Shown here in pieces: positions 1 to 12,103 of a stretch of 28,124 nucleotides of DNA (within the stretch, counting starts at the first letter, position 1; the number at the start of each line of letters is the position of its first letter). Location of the stretch: assembly GCA_001724245.1 (NCBI GenBank), contig MEDX01000052.1, positions 1 to 28,124 on the forward strand. Direction: 5' to 3'. The stretch comes from Fonticula-like sp. SCN 57-25 (taxonomy: Eukaryota; Nucleariida; Rotosphaerida). The notes beneath the pieces are model-generated. The model did not search any database. It was not told the DNA's origin and saw only the letters and a program-made list of their open reading frames with translations. The position numbers and the translations under genes are program-made.

Positions 1-54
1 ATTCAACCAATCAAAAGTCGCGAAAATCTTATTTATGCAAAACAAACGAAATCT

Positions 55-3015
<2,961 letters not shown>

Positions 3016-3431
3016 ATGGGCCACTCGGATGTCTGGTTCTCCCACCCCCGTACCTACGGCAAGGGCTCGCGCGAGTGGTACGTGTCTCCCTGATATTATT
3101 CTTATGGGAAAAAATGATTATTGGAGTGGAAATGGGCGCTGGAGCACGCGCTTTCTTTCGCATCTTTCGCACCATGATCCACGAGGGAATCTCTGCCTCT
3201 TTTTCTCTTGCCTCTTCCCCGTTTTTTATGTCATACGTCAGTGTGCTGACGGACGTGTCTTTTTAGCCGCGTTTGCTCCCACCGGATGGGTCTGATCCGC
3301 AAGTACTCCCTGGACATGTGCCGTCAGTGCTTCCGCCAGTACGCCAACGACATTGGCTTTGTCAAGGTGCGCTATTCGCTTTTGCTCTCTCGGCTGCACG
3401 GTGCTAACTTTCTTTTAATTAGTACCGCTAA
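3016..3431 (+). CDS. RPS29: 40S ribosomal protein S29 (uS14)
   Basis: Zinc-binding protein of the small ribosomal subunit head. Three exons (3016-3077, 3267-3366, 3423-3431) give 56 residues, the normal eukaryotic length. The protein starts [20 protein letters not shown] and continues C-R-V-C, then [18 protein letters not shown], so both CxxC zinc knuckles are present. Codon Cys21 is split by intron 1. The last exon codes only Tyr-Arg and the stop. Intron 1 is 189 bases, long for this window; intron 2 is 56 bases with CTAAC before a T-rich acceptor. Donors are GTACGT and GTGCGC. An A/T-rich upstream region with a TATA-like run and a pyrimidine tract fits strong expression. Identity is certain. 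Confidence 0.97.
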
Positions 3432-3775
3432 TTCGTATGTTTTTTGGCGCGGCCAAGTTTGTACAAATGTACTGTCGTACATGATCTTTTTTCCCTCTTT
3501 CCTTTCCCTGCTGCACGCACACGCGGCCCATGCCGATGTCCTTTGCGGTGCCGCTTTCCACGGAGCGCGCCTTTCTTGCCCGCCCGTCCACCGGATGCAG
3601 CTTGCAAACCACGCAACGTACATGCATACTTTTATTACTAGTAACTACACAAAAGCGACGACGAATCATATTCACATATCAATCAAACATATTACACACC
3701 AAACTGAAGAACAAAATGCGTGCAAAATTGAACTGTGTGTGGCGCTGCCTCTGCCTCTGCCGCAGCGCGCCGTCC
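3432..3775. other. Convergent 3' region, RPS29 / bZIP gene
   Basis: These 344 bases lie between two convergent stop codons. The open frames here lack family resemblance and are best read as 3' untranslated sequence of both genes. TTGTACAAA occurs 28 bases after the RPS29 stop. An AATAAA signal for the minus-strand bZIP transcript lies at 3631-3636. No coding or RNA gene was seen. Confidence 0.6.
3631..3636 (-). terminator. Poly(A) signal AATAAA of the bZIP gene
   Basis: TTTATT on the plus strand reads AATAAA on the minus strand, 139 bases past the bZIP stop codon. Its position fits a polyadenylation signal, but no transcript end is known. Confidence 0.45.
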
Positions 3776-4994
3776 TTACGTATGCCCCAGCGCATTCATT
3801 GACGCGTCTGCGTGCATAGCGGCGACGTGCATGCGGTGCCCGTGAAACGCCATTGGCAAGTGCCCAGCGAGCATTTGAAGCTTTGAGTTGCCGTCCACCT
3901 GCAGGTACTGCTGAATCTTGACGCACGAGCAGTCCCTGTGCGCGAGCAGAATCTCCCGCAGGATGTCGCTCTCGTTCTTGAGGCGCGTGAGCTGCGCGCT
4001 CAGCTCCGCGTTGGCGCCAGCGAGCTCCTTGGCGCGGTGCTCCATTTCCATCATCCACTTCTTCTTCTTGGCGCGGCACTTTGACGCCGCCACCTTGTTG
4101 CGGTCAAGGAACTGCTGGCGCTTGTCGTCGGGCGTCTCCTCGCGCACCTCCGCGGGAGGCGGCGGCTTGGCGACCCGCGCCTGCTTGCCGGCAGGCATCG
4201 CGCCGCCGGCAGCCTTGCGCTTCGCCGCGGCAGGCGCGTTCGCGACCATGCCGAGCATCCCCTTTTGCTTGTGCTGCTGCTGCTGCTGTTGCTGAAGCTG
4301 CTGCTGATGTACTAGCCGGTGCGGCTGGACGACGGCGTTGCGCGGCCGCCCCATCCTGCTGGCCGGCACGACTGCGCGCTTGAGCGGCGGCGCGCCGAGC
4401 GTGACCGCGCCCTGCGACATCGGCGCCTCCGCGAGCAGCCGCAGGCCAAGGTGCGGGTCGCCCGCCGGCGAGGTCGCAATCACGCTGCCGCCGTCCAGTG
4501 GAGTCCCAAAGTCCACCTTTGTAAAGTACGAGTCGCCGCCGTCTGCGCCGCCAGACTTGCCTGTGGGCGTCACCACGAGCGACGAGATGCTCGCGGGCGG
4601 TGTGTTGAGCAGAGAGGCGGACGACAGAAAGGGCGTCGAAGGGACCGCGTGCGACTCCTGTGGCAGTGGAGGGTAAGCAGAAAGCAGAGCAACGGGATCA
4701 CAAAGACTTCATCGACAGACCAAAGAGAACAAGACGAAATAAAAGGCAAGAGGGCGCACCTTGGAGCCGGGCTCGCCGTTGCTCCCGAGGCCGGAAACCG
4801 CTGCCTGCGGCCCCGACGCCTTTTGCCCCGCAAATACGGCATCAAAAGGGTTCTCCTCATAGTCGGACGAGAGGCCCGTCAGCTGCCCAAAGGCGTGCGA
4901 GGGCGGGGTGGGGAGCGGATCTGAAACGGACAAACATCGAAAACATCGACATTTAATAGACACGCGCATGACGTACGCGGAGCGCACCTGCCAT
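3776..4994 (-). CDS. ATF2/Atf1-type bZIP transcription factor
   Basis: Sequence-specific DNA-binding protein expected to recognise CRE (TGACGTCA) sites as a dimer in the nucleus. Three exons (4988-4994, 4760-4920, 3776-4657) give 349 residues. The basic region (about 234-258) contains [16 protein letters not shown], and the leucine zipper follows to about 290. It ends with LLAHRDC, also seen after the ATF2 zipper, so the group is ATF/CREB rather than AP-1. The N-terminal half is rich in Ser, Pro and Gly, as activation regions often are, with a glutamine tract near residues 174-184 and an RMGRPRN motif just before it. The first coding exon holds only ATG GCA G, but the phase matches exon 2 exactly. 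A perfect CRE lies 268 bases upstream, suggesting autoregulation (inference). The p38/Sty1-type kinase input known for this family cannot be judged here. Confidence 0.9.
4269..4313 (-). repeat. CAG-type repeat coding a glutamine tract
   Basis: Interrupted CAG/CAA codons on the minus strand encode [16 protein letters not shown] within the bZIP protein. The longest run is seven glutamines. Such tracts occur in many activation domains and vary in length between strains. Confidence 0.85.
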
Positions 4995-5002
4995 TCCCGA
5001 CG

Positions 5003-5017
5003 CTGCAAAAAAAAAAA
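5003..5017 (-). other. T11-GCAG: likely 5' UTR intron acceptor
   Basis: Eleven T followed by GCAG on the minus strand ends eight bases before the bZIP start codon. It looks like a polypyrimidine tract and 3' splice site of an untranslated leader intron. If so, the exon carrying the ATG is only 15 bases long (4988-5002). The upstream donor was not fixed. Confidence 0.45.
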
Positions 5018-5596
5018 CTATACACGCGCCGCGTCACAGCCGCGAATCAGCGCAGCCGAGATGAATCTCAACGGACCGCACTCGGTCAGCACGAGGAGGA
5101 AGGCGTAAGCAGAGTCGGAAACGAGGAGAGAGCTGCACAGGAGAAGGTAACTCCTCGGGAGCGCCGCTGCAGAGAGGCCAGGTCCACGCGCGCCCAATAA
5201 AAGCACAGCCCCTGGACACCGGAGCACCTTCACGCGCGTTGTTCTTGGGCAGCTGTCAGGGTGACGTCATCAACATCTGCCAAGGGGCGGCGTCGGCCGT
5301 CGGCGGCCATTTATCGAAACGCGTTTCAAAACTCTTTAAATGTGAAAGCGCAAACGAATATGGTCATTGTTTATATTCAACAGTACATAACGTCCATACC
5401 AGGCGACCTAAACACGCGCCAAGAGGCGGCGGCGGAGAAATGTACGAGAGCAGAATATGGCAAAATGGAAACAAAGAAGGGTAAAACCAATGGAAATATA
5501 AAGGAAACATCAAGAAATTGCTTTTTGGTTGCATCTCTGCATGGGAGGGGTCGTGGCGGCGCAGTCCGGCCAGCTTTTAGGTCATCATCACATAAG
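5018..5596. other. bZIP promoter and ankyrin-gene 3' region
   Basis: About 580 bases lie between the bZIP start (left) and the ankyrin-gene stop (right); both genes read leftward. The left part is G/C-rich and holds an ATTGG (CCAAT) motif near 5186-5190 on the minus strand and a perfect CRE at 5262-5269. The right part is A-rich and probably 3' untranslated. The open frames here show no recognisable protein. Confidence 0.5.
5262..5269. promoter_or_regulatory. Perfect CRE palindrome TGACGTCA
   Basis: TGACGTCA, the full ATF/CREB site, lies 268 bases upstream of the bZIP start codon. The bZIP product belongs to the family that binds this site. Regulation is inferred. Confidence 0.6.
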
Positions 5597-7453
5597 TTAA
5601 ATGGCCCCTCGTGGGTTCATCGTGTTGGACGCCCGCCTCGGCTTCTTTTGCTTCACCTTGTGGGCGTCTACCGGAACAAAAACAAAGGTCAGCACAAAGC
5701 ACATGTCAGCAAAAGCAGGCGCACCGCCAGCGACGGCCTCCCCGTGCGCCTCAATTGAGCCCACCGCGTGCTCCTCTGCCGGGCTGTTCTCGGCGGGCGA
5801 CACCTCGGCGGCGAAGAACGCCTTGACCGCGTCCGACTCTGTCACGTCGAGCGGCGTCTCGTCGTCGTCCGTGAGCGCGTGCGGGTTCGCCCCCTTGGAC
5901 AAAAGGTACCTGCACGCATCCACGTGGCCCATCCATGAGGCGTAGTGGAGCGGCGACCAGCCGAGGTACGTGCACAGCTGCACGTCGGCGCCGCGGTCAA
6001 CGAGGTACGACATGAGCTCAGCATTGCCGGCCTCGGCGGCGTAGTGAAGCGGCGCAATGCCAGAGAGCGTCTGCGCATTCACGCTGAGGCCGTCTTGCTC
6101 AATGAAGCGGCGGAGCTTTTCCGTATCGCCAGTGCGCGCGCAGTCAAGGTACTCGTACAGAGGCTGGAACCGAATGCTAATGGAAACGTAAGCAGACTGG
6201 ATCACGGGGCAAAGGGGTATAAATAACACCAAAACAGCGACAACAAGACCAAAAAAAGACTAAAATACACCGCAAAACCATCAAAACCAAGACCACAAAT
6301 CACTACAAAATTCCATCCCCACTCAACGCACTGCCTGTCCGTCTTGCGCGACTCCTTGAGCAATATGCTCTTTGTCGGCTTTGCGTTCTTGTCGTACGCG
6401 ACCTCACGGAACGTCGGGTCCCAGTGAAGGTTCACCACCTTGTGCGGGTCGTCGTGGTCGGGCCCGTCCTTCATGTGCATCGCGCGGTGCCACGACGAGC
6501 TCAGCAGCTCCTCATCGTCGTCGACCGACGGCGGCGTCGAGTCCCCATAGGGCGACTCGTCGTCATCGCTCCATTCCTCCCCAGAGTCGTCTTCTGTTAC
6601 GCGCACAGTCAGCAAAACACACTTTTCCGCGCGCGTTCGTACGCGAAGCGATGAGGTCGATGGATCTCCGGCGCGCCTTGGCGGGCGACAGCGGCGGCAT
6701 CATCGACGTGTAGTTGGGGGCCGGGATTGTGACGCTCGGCGTCTGCGCCGGCGGCGACAGGGCGTCCGGCGTCTGCGCTGACGAGTGCTCGGCGGCCGAC
6801 CCCGAGCGACTCGCCGAGTCGGCAATGTCATTATTGACGGCGGCGTCATCGCCGGCGGCCGCCTCGCCTTCATCTTCCTCATCTAAATAGAACGCAGCAA
6901 GAGTACTCTTGTCAAATGCAAAATCAATCGGGATATATCCTTCATTGTTTCTTGTGTAGCTCTCCGCCCCCTGCAGGATCGGGCCGCCGTGTGAGAAGAG
7001 CTAAAAGAGGGAAAAGATAATCGTACCCGTGTTAAAAGCTCGTGAATAACAGTGTCGAGCCCAGAAAACGAAGCATAATGGAGCGCCGTATTACCTCCGG
7101 TTGTCCTGCGGGTGACGTCCTCTGGCCTGCAGTACTTTAGGATCTCGAGCGCGCATTCGGGGCATTCCATAAGGCATGCGAGCTGAAGCGGGCTGAGCGG
7201 GCCGATCGAGGGACCGAGCAGCGAAACCTACGCGCGCCGCAGTCAGCGCAAGCACGTAAACAAAAAAAAAACGTACGGCGCTCGCTTCCGTGTCGGGGTA
7301 GTAGGCGGCCTCGGTGTACAGCGTGCGCACCAAAGTGGGCGTCTTTTCTAAGAGATCTCGTAATGTGTCCACATCGTCCTCGAGCAGCGCGTCATAAAAC
7401 GGCGTCGTCACGTCGGCCGGCAAGCTAAGCACATTCGAAACAAGAGGCGTCAT
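5597..7453 (-). CDS. Ankyrin-repeat protein with PP1-docking motif
   Basis: Probable targeting or regulatory subunit of protein phosphatase 1. Six exons (7277-7453, 7027-7227, 6643-6970, 6332-6593, 5725-6176, 5597-5667) give 496 residues with closed phases. An N-terminal ankyrin block (about 20-160) includes GNTALHYASFSGLD and GYIPIDFAF. An acidic, Ser/Pro-rich linker follows (about 160-300). Next come KSILLK (310-315), similar to but not matching the SILK motif, and RHIRF (322-326), a match to the RVxF PP1-docking consensus. A second ankyrin block follows directly (about 327-430, GIAPLHYAAEAGN, GWSPLHYASWMGH). RVxF immediately before ankyrins is the arrangement of MYPT and ASPP proteins. No SH3 or leucine-zipper tail is present. 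The start at 7453 is the best supported; an in-frame ATG about 70 bases upstream is possible. In exon 3 the CTGCAG acceptor was chosen because it completes an ankyrin repeat. Confidence 0.82.
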
Positions 7454-7928
7454 CGGTGAGCAGCGCGTCTCTGGGGAGGATGGGGGAGGATGCGTACGTG
7501 ACCTCGGGGGGTTGCGCATTTGTTGACCGCCCCATATGGGCAGGGTACTACAGCGGTGCTTCCGCTCCGAGCCGAAAATTGAAAAGGGGAAATAAAACGG
7601 GCGCCTCTCCCGACCACAGCGCGCCCCTCGAACTTGCCTTGGGTCACTGGATAGGCGAGCCGGCAGAGGGGATTCAAAACACGCACGCACGCGATGCGGT
7701 CAAACGAGCCCGCAACCCCAACGACACGCGTGCAACGCCTAGGTCGCTCGCGCCACAACAAAAAAAAGAGCACTACGAGTCGCCCAGAACGACGCGGGAC
7801 GCGCAAGCAAAGGTCGTCTCTCGGCGCTTCTAATAACGCAAGACCACACGCGCGCGCGGAATGTAAGGCACGCAGGCGGTTCCTTTCACGCCGCCCGTTC
7901 CCTCACTGATGAAACGAACAAGGACTTT

Positions 7929-7979
7929 ATTGGTCAACTTTGAGCCGCTCTGATTGGCGGATGGCAGATTTGGACCAAT
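7929..7979. promoter_or_regulatory. Cluster of three CCAAT boxes
   Basis: ATTGG occurs at 7929-7933 and 7953-7957 and CCAAT at 7975-7979, two on one strand and one on the other within 51 bases. CCAAT boxes bind the NF-Y/HAP complex in fungi and animals. A TATAAA lies about 115 bases further right on the plus strand. Confidence 0.5.
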
Positions 7980-8094
7980 CAGGGAGCACGGTGACACGCA
8001 GGGCGATTCCATGAAAGCATTGACAACCTATTCGGGCCATTAAAACGTGCAGCTGGCCGCGGCGTACTTTTGAGAAGATATGGGCGACAAAGAG

Positions 8095-8240
8095 TATAAA
8101 GGTTATGCAGCTGTGCATGCGGTTGGGCGGGTAGCGCACCTCCTTTCGACGATACACACGTGTCCGAAAGAGGTGTTTCAACCATGATTGACCACGAGGC
8201 GGGCGTCCACTGCGTCGCCTACCGGTCTAGTAAAAATTAG
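8095..8240 (+). ncRNA. Possible small transcript with TATA box
   Basis: TATAAA at 8095-8100 is followed by a stem-loop at 8139-8173: CCT/CTTTCG pairs with CGAAAG/AGG, nine pairs with one bulged C and a 16-base loop containing the palindrome ACACGTGT. An ATG in good context at 8184 opens an 18-codon frame ending at 8240, after which stops are dense. No known snRNA, snoRNA, tRNA or peptide family was recognised. It may be a non-coding RNA, a tiny ORF or only promoter DNA. Confidence 0.2.
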
Positions 8241-8519
8241 TAAAACTAGCCTAAATGCGGTCTATTTTATTGTGTCAATTGTGTCTTTTATGGTATGTTT
8301 ACGGGCTTTGTTCACAATACATGTCCCTGTAATTTAAAGGGCCATTGGACCACGTGGTATAGTAAAGTGAGCAGTATTACTTGAATATACACGGCAAGGT
8401 AAGCCAATAGCACAATATTCTATTTACACATCATTTATACACGATAAAGTAGGCCGGCAGCCAGGATAGTACAAAATAAATGGCGGGAAAATAGCACGAT
8501 ACCGCTCTCGCATGTACCT

Positions 8520-8967
8520 CTACTGCTTCTCCTTTGGTACGGTCCCCTTATCCTTTTCCACTACTTTCTTCTCATTGGCCTGCTTAAGAAGCACTTCTAA
8601 TTCCGCCACCCGGCTTGTGATCTCGGCGAGCTGTTTCTCTCGCGTCTCGGCATCGACCTTTGCCTGCTCCTCAAGCTTCTTACTCTGCTTGTCTCTCCTG
8701 GCCTCTGCCTTTAGCCGCTCCGCCTAACAGCACCATTACAAACTTAGTGCCCCGCCTATTGTTATTGTCATTTGTTTTAATGCGCACCTCCCCGCTTTCC
8801 TCCATGTAGTACTTGATGGCCGTTCCCGCCACGAGCACGAACGCCGCCGGGATGAGCGCGCCGACCAGATTCCTCCTGTGAAACGATCGCGAGACCGTTT
8901 TCTGCGGCCCGTCATTCCGGATCAGCGCAAGGAACGAGTCCAGCGTGACGCGCCCCCGCTCGCCCAT
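8520..8967 (-). CDS. Small single-span membrane coiled-coil protein
   Basis: Family not recognised. Two exons (8788-8967, 8520-8723) give 127 residues with phase 0 at the junction. Residues 1-33 are basic, with a run of Arg and His just before a hydrophobic segment (about 34-50, VGALIPAAFVLVAGTAI). The rest is a highly charged helix rich in Lys, Glu and Ala, consistent with a coiled coil, ending in Lys-rich sequence. The basic N-terminus before the span could direct a signal-anchored or mitochondrial inner-membrane protein, but that is inference. The donor GTGCGC and acceptor TTAG fit the window's splice pattern, which supports a real gene. It diverges from the FERM gene across 219 bases. Confidence 0.7.
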
Positions 8968-9186
8968 CGTTGCCCTCGCCCGATCGGCTCGCCGAGATGC
9001 CCGGCCAAGCACAAGCCACGGCCACGTGGTCGACTATTTACCTGTTCAGCCGAATCAGATCTGAGATAGCATTCCAGCGTGCGCCGAGCCGTGACCGAAG
9101 GCGGCCGTCGGTGCAAGCGTGCTTTTCCATCTACTTGCATTGCCGTGTGAAGCGAGCTAGTCAGGGAGAGAGACAACACGCTCAAC

Positions 9187-11762
9187 ATGGAGGGAACAGA
9201 AGTTTTCGACGAAGATGTTATGGGCTTCATCTATGTCGCGCTGGTCGACAAGTCGCGATTCAAGTTTGCCTTTAGGAGCACCACCACTGGCCCGGTACGA
9301 TCCCTCGCGCCCCTATGAAAAGGCTCTCTTTTGGCTTACCATGTGTGCCTCTATTGTGTGGCGTTGCGTTGTGCAGGAGCTCGTGAAGCAGGTGTGCGAA
9401 AAGATGGGCATTCGTCAACCGACGTACTTTGGACTGAAGCGCCTCCGTAATCTCCGTACCGAAGTGCCGGAAGATGGTGCGCTACCCTGCTCTTCCCCCT
9501 CTCTACACAAACCATATGCTCATATCACTGTTCAGCCGCGCAAAAGGTGTGGGTTGCGGAAAAGGCGCCGCTCTTCTCGCAGGGCTGCGACTCTACGACG
9601 ACGCTGTTCCTCCGCCACAAGTACTGGTTCTACGATGTCGAGGAGCTGTTTGACGAGACGACGCTGCAGGTCATGTTTGAGGAGACGGACCGCAAGCTCA
9701 TGTCGGAAAAGTACCGCGCGTCGGACGACACCAACTTTCAGCTGGCCGCGTGCCGCATCCAGATCGCGCACGGCGACTATGTCGAGGGCAAGCAGTTTGT
9801 CACGTACGTTTCACCGCCTTTCTGTGTATTGTGACCATTTTTGTCTCTTCTTTGCTGTGCTTTAAGCGCCTTTTTTCTGACGCTTCTGTCAACAGTACCG
9901 AGTCGATCCGCTACCTGATCCCGTCGTACATCCAGGACAGCCACTCGCTGCAGGACTGGTGCCGCCTCGTCGAGGTGTTCCACCAGAAGCTCGCCGGAAA
10001 GACCAAGGCTGGTGCGTCTCTCGCGACTTTCTTATGGGACTGTGGGTAATTAACATGGCCATGTTACTGTAGAGGCGCAGCGGCGCTACCTGGCGCTCGC
10101 CAAGGAGCAGGTTCGCCACCTGTCGGTCACCTTCTTCCCCGCCTCGGTACGCTCATTCGAGCCCCCAATACGTGCACCGACTGACACTGCGCTCATTTGC
10201 CTATCTTTCCCCAGTTTACTACTCGCGAGATGAAGAAAAAAGTGTCTATTTTCGTCGGCATCAACCCCGACGGCATTGGCCTGTACGGCATCAAGGGCGA
10301 GCGCCGCGTCCTTCAGCTCTTTTACCGCTTCCGCGAGCTCCAAAACTGGCAGATGAACCCTCTCTGGAACAACATGGAGGCGCCCGACTATGAGCGGCCC
10401 AAGCTGACGCCGCTCGAGCAGGAGCTCACCGAGATGCTCATCGGCCCGTACCGCGTCCAGATGTTTGTCAAGACAAAGAGCAAGAACGCAAAGGACCTCG
10501 AGGTCGAGGTCAACTCGTTTATCCCCGAGGACGACAACGTCATCATGTATATGAACTCGTACAACTCGCGCTTTGAGCAGTTTGTCAGCCTGCGCGAGCT
10601 CGATGATGGTACGCAGCATGTAATGATTGATTGTGGTGCTGACAAGAGTGATAGCCGACTCGAAGAACGAGTTCCTCTCGATCAGCACACTTGACGGTGT
10701 TGCCAAAAAGATTCGTATCACGGCAGACACGACAGGAAACGTGCGATTAATTTCTGCTGTTTGTTGTTGCTTACGGTTGCTTTGTAGGACTTGATTGCCA
10801 TGTTTGCGGAAAAGATCAACTTGCAGGACTCGTCGTACTTTCAGCTCAGCAACATTATCGATGAATACGGTACGATTATTGTTTGCTATTGGATTGCTTG
10901 TGTTTTGTTTTGAAATGGAGCACTTTTCCTCGTTTGCTGACTCTTTTCCTGCCTCGCAGACCGGTGGCTGCCGCTCAAGGAGCCCGTTTCACTTCAGGGC
11001 TGCACCGCCTCGAGCGAGATCAAGCTCAAGATGCGCTTCTTCCTCAAGGACCCGCACGAGATCACCGACCCCGTCGCGCGCAACCTGTGCTTCCTGCAGA
11101 TCCGCCAGACGATCATTTCCGGCGACGTGCCCGTGTCCGAGGAGGACGCCATCGAGCTCGCGTCGCTGTACCTGCAGACGGTCATTGGCGACTATGACAA
11201 GAAGAAGGAGAAAAAGTCGGGTTTCCTTTCAAACGACCTTCACAACTACGTGCCGTTTTACTTGATTGATTTCCATGGGTCGTCGTGGTGGGAGCGCAAG
11301 ATTGCAAAGGCGCACTCGACGCTCAAGGGGCTCGACATTGCTACGGTGCAGCAGCGCTACATGCGCATCGCGTCGACAATGCCAAACTATGGCATCTCGT
11401 ACTACAATGCTATCGTACGCACTTTTATTTTAAATATGTTTTTGTTGCAAATCCGCTGACCTTTTTACCTTTGCCAGATCCCAAAGACGCACGAAGAGTG
11501 CCTTTTGGGCATTGGTCGCCATGGTGTCGCGCTCTTCCGCGTCGAAAACTTCCAGCTCATTGCGAGCTACCGCTTTGGCTACGAGCTGCGCAGCTGGTCC
11601 AATGACGGCGAGTCAATCATGCTCACCGTCAAGGCGACGCGCAACGCAGAGGAGCGCACCGTGGTTGTCGTGTCGCTCCTGTCGGCAGAGATCCTCGACC
11701 TCATCAGTTACTACGACAAGATGCGCAAGTTTGAAAAGAAGCTCGCGCCAGAGAACCCTTAG
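9187..11762 (+). CDS. Tandem FERM-domain protein
   Basis: Cytoskeleton-membrane linker type protein. Ten exons (9187-9294, 9377-9476, 9536-9803, 9896-10011, 10073-10146, 10215-10608, 10655-10740, 10788-10869, 10960-11414, 11478-11762) give 655 residues with all phases closed. Two FERM modules can be read. In the first, F1 (about 11-100) has FIYVALVDKSRFKFAFRS, F2 (about 100-230) has RRYLALAKEQVRHLSVTFFP, and F3 follows with KKKVSIFVGINPDGIGLYGI. In the second, F1 (about 370-450) has DLIAMFAEKINLQDSSYFQL, F2 ends in RYMRIASTMPNYGISYYNAI, and F3 (about 560-650) has CLLGIGRHGVALFRVENFQL. No motor, kinase or talin rod is attached. The layout recalls two-FERM proteins of amoebozoans such as Dictyostelium FrmA. 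The first F3 looks expanded or diverged. Identity as FERM is secure; cellular role is inferred. Confidence 0.88.
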
Positions 11763-12103
11763 TTAGTTAGACATTATTACACCAAGCAGCACACTGGCAC
11801 TATTCATGTTTTCGCTTTCTTTTCCTTTTTCCATTTTGTCGATGGCGCGATTGCGGTTTTGTCACCGCACCGAGCCCCCGCTCTTTGATATTAGTAATAA
11901 TACTGCGATGATTCTGTATCCAGTGTCCACACAGACAGCTGCTATATGACTTGTAGCTCTCTTTGACATGTTAAACGCGTCACTTCGGAGTCTGTGCAAG
12001 TCTGTATAGAGAGTCTTCCGCTGCTGCTGCGCTGATTTTGGGTTTGTTTACTGGCATTTCCCGCCAAATTCATCACGTGTGGGTCTGTTTGATTTCGCGG
12101 GGG
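11763..12103. other. FERM 3' end and TBC promoter region
   Basis: These 341 bases hold no gene that can be supported. The first half is T-rich and presumably 3' untranslated. The second half contains CTGCTGCTGCGCTGAT and a CACGTG E-box at about 12074-12079, close to the TBC start at 12104. Confidence 0.45.

Larger units (their letters stand above)
7454..8519. other. 1.07-kb intergenic region, promoter-rich
   Basis: No protein gene could be supported here. The left part is the promoter of the ankyrin gene. A cluster of three CCAAT-type motifs lies at 7929-7979, a TATAAA at 8095-8100, a hairpin at 8139-8173 and an 18-codon open frame at 8184-8240. The right part (8240-8519) is A/T-rich, with stops in every frame, and resembles untranslated sequence of the minus-strand gene ending at 8520. 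Confidence 0.5.

Noticed and set aside
3286-3819. 177-codon plus-strand frame after RPS29 exon 2
   Set aside because: It reads through an intron and the 3' region; the true RPS29 frame ends at 3431.
5187-5192. AATAAA on the plus strand near 5190
   Set aside because: No plus-strand gene ends before it; it overlaps a CCAAT-like motif in the bZIP promoter.
7001-7026. 26-base intron in the ankyrin gene using the TTTTAG acceptor
   Set aside because: It is too short, and the CTGCAG acceptor 30 bases on keeps the same frame and restores a standard ankyrin repeat.
7456-7909. Plus-strand frames of 125 and 71 codons
   Set aside because: They are Arg/Ala/Thr-rich, have no family resemblance, and lie over the promoter of the ankyrin gene with no supporting splice signals.
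10086-10730. 214-codon minus-strand frame
   Set aside because: It is antisense to exons 5-7 of the FERM gene and shows only Leu/Val/Asp-rich shadow sequence.
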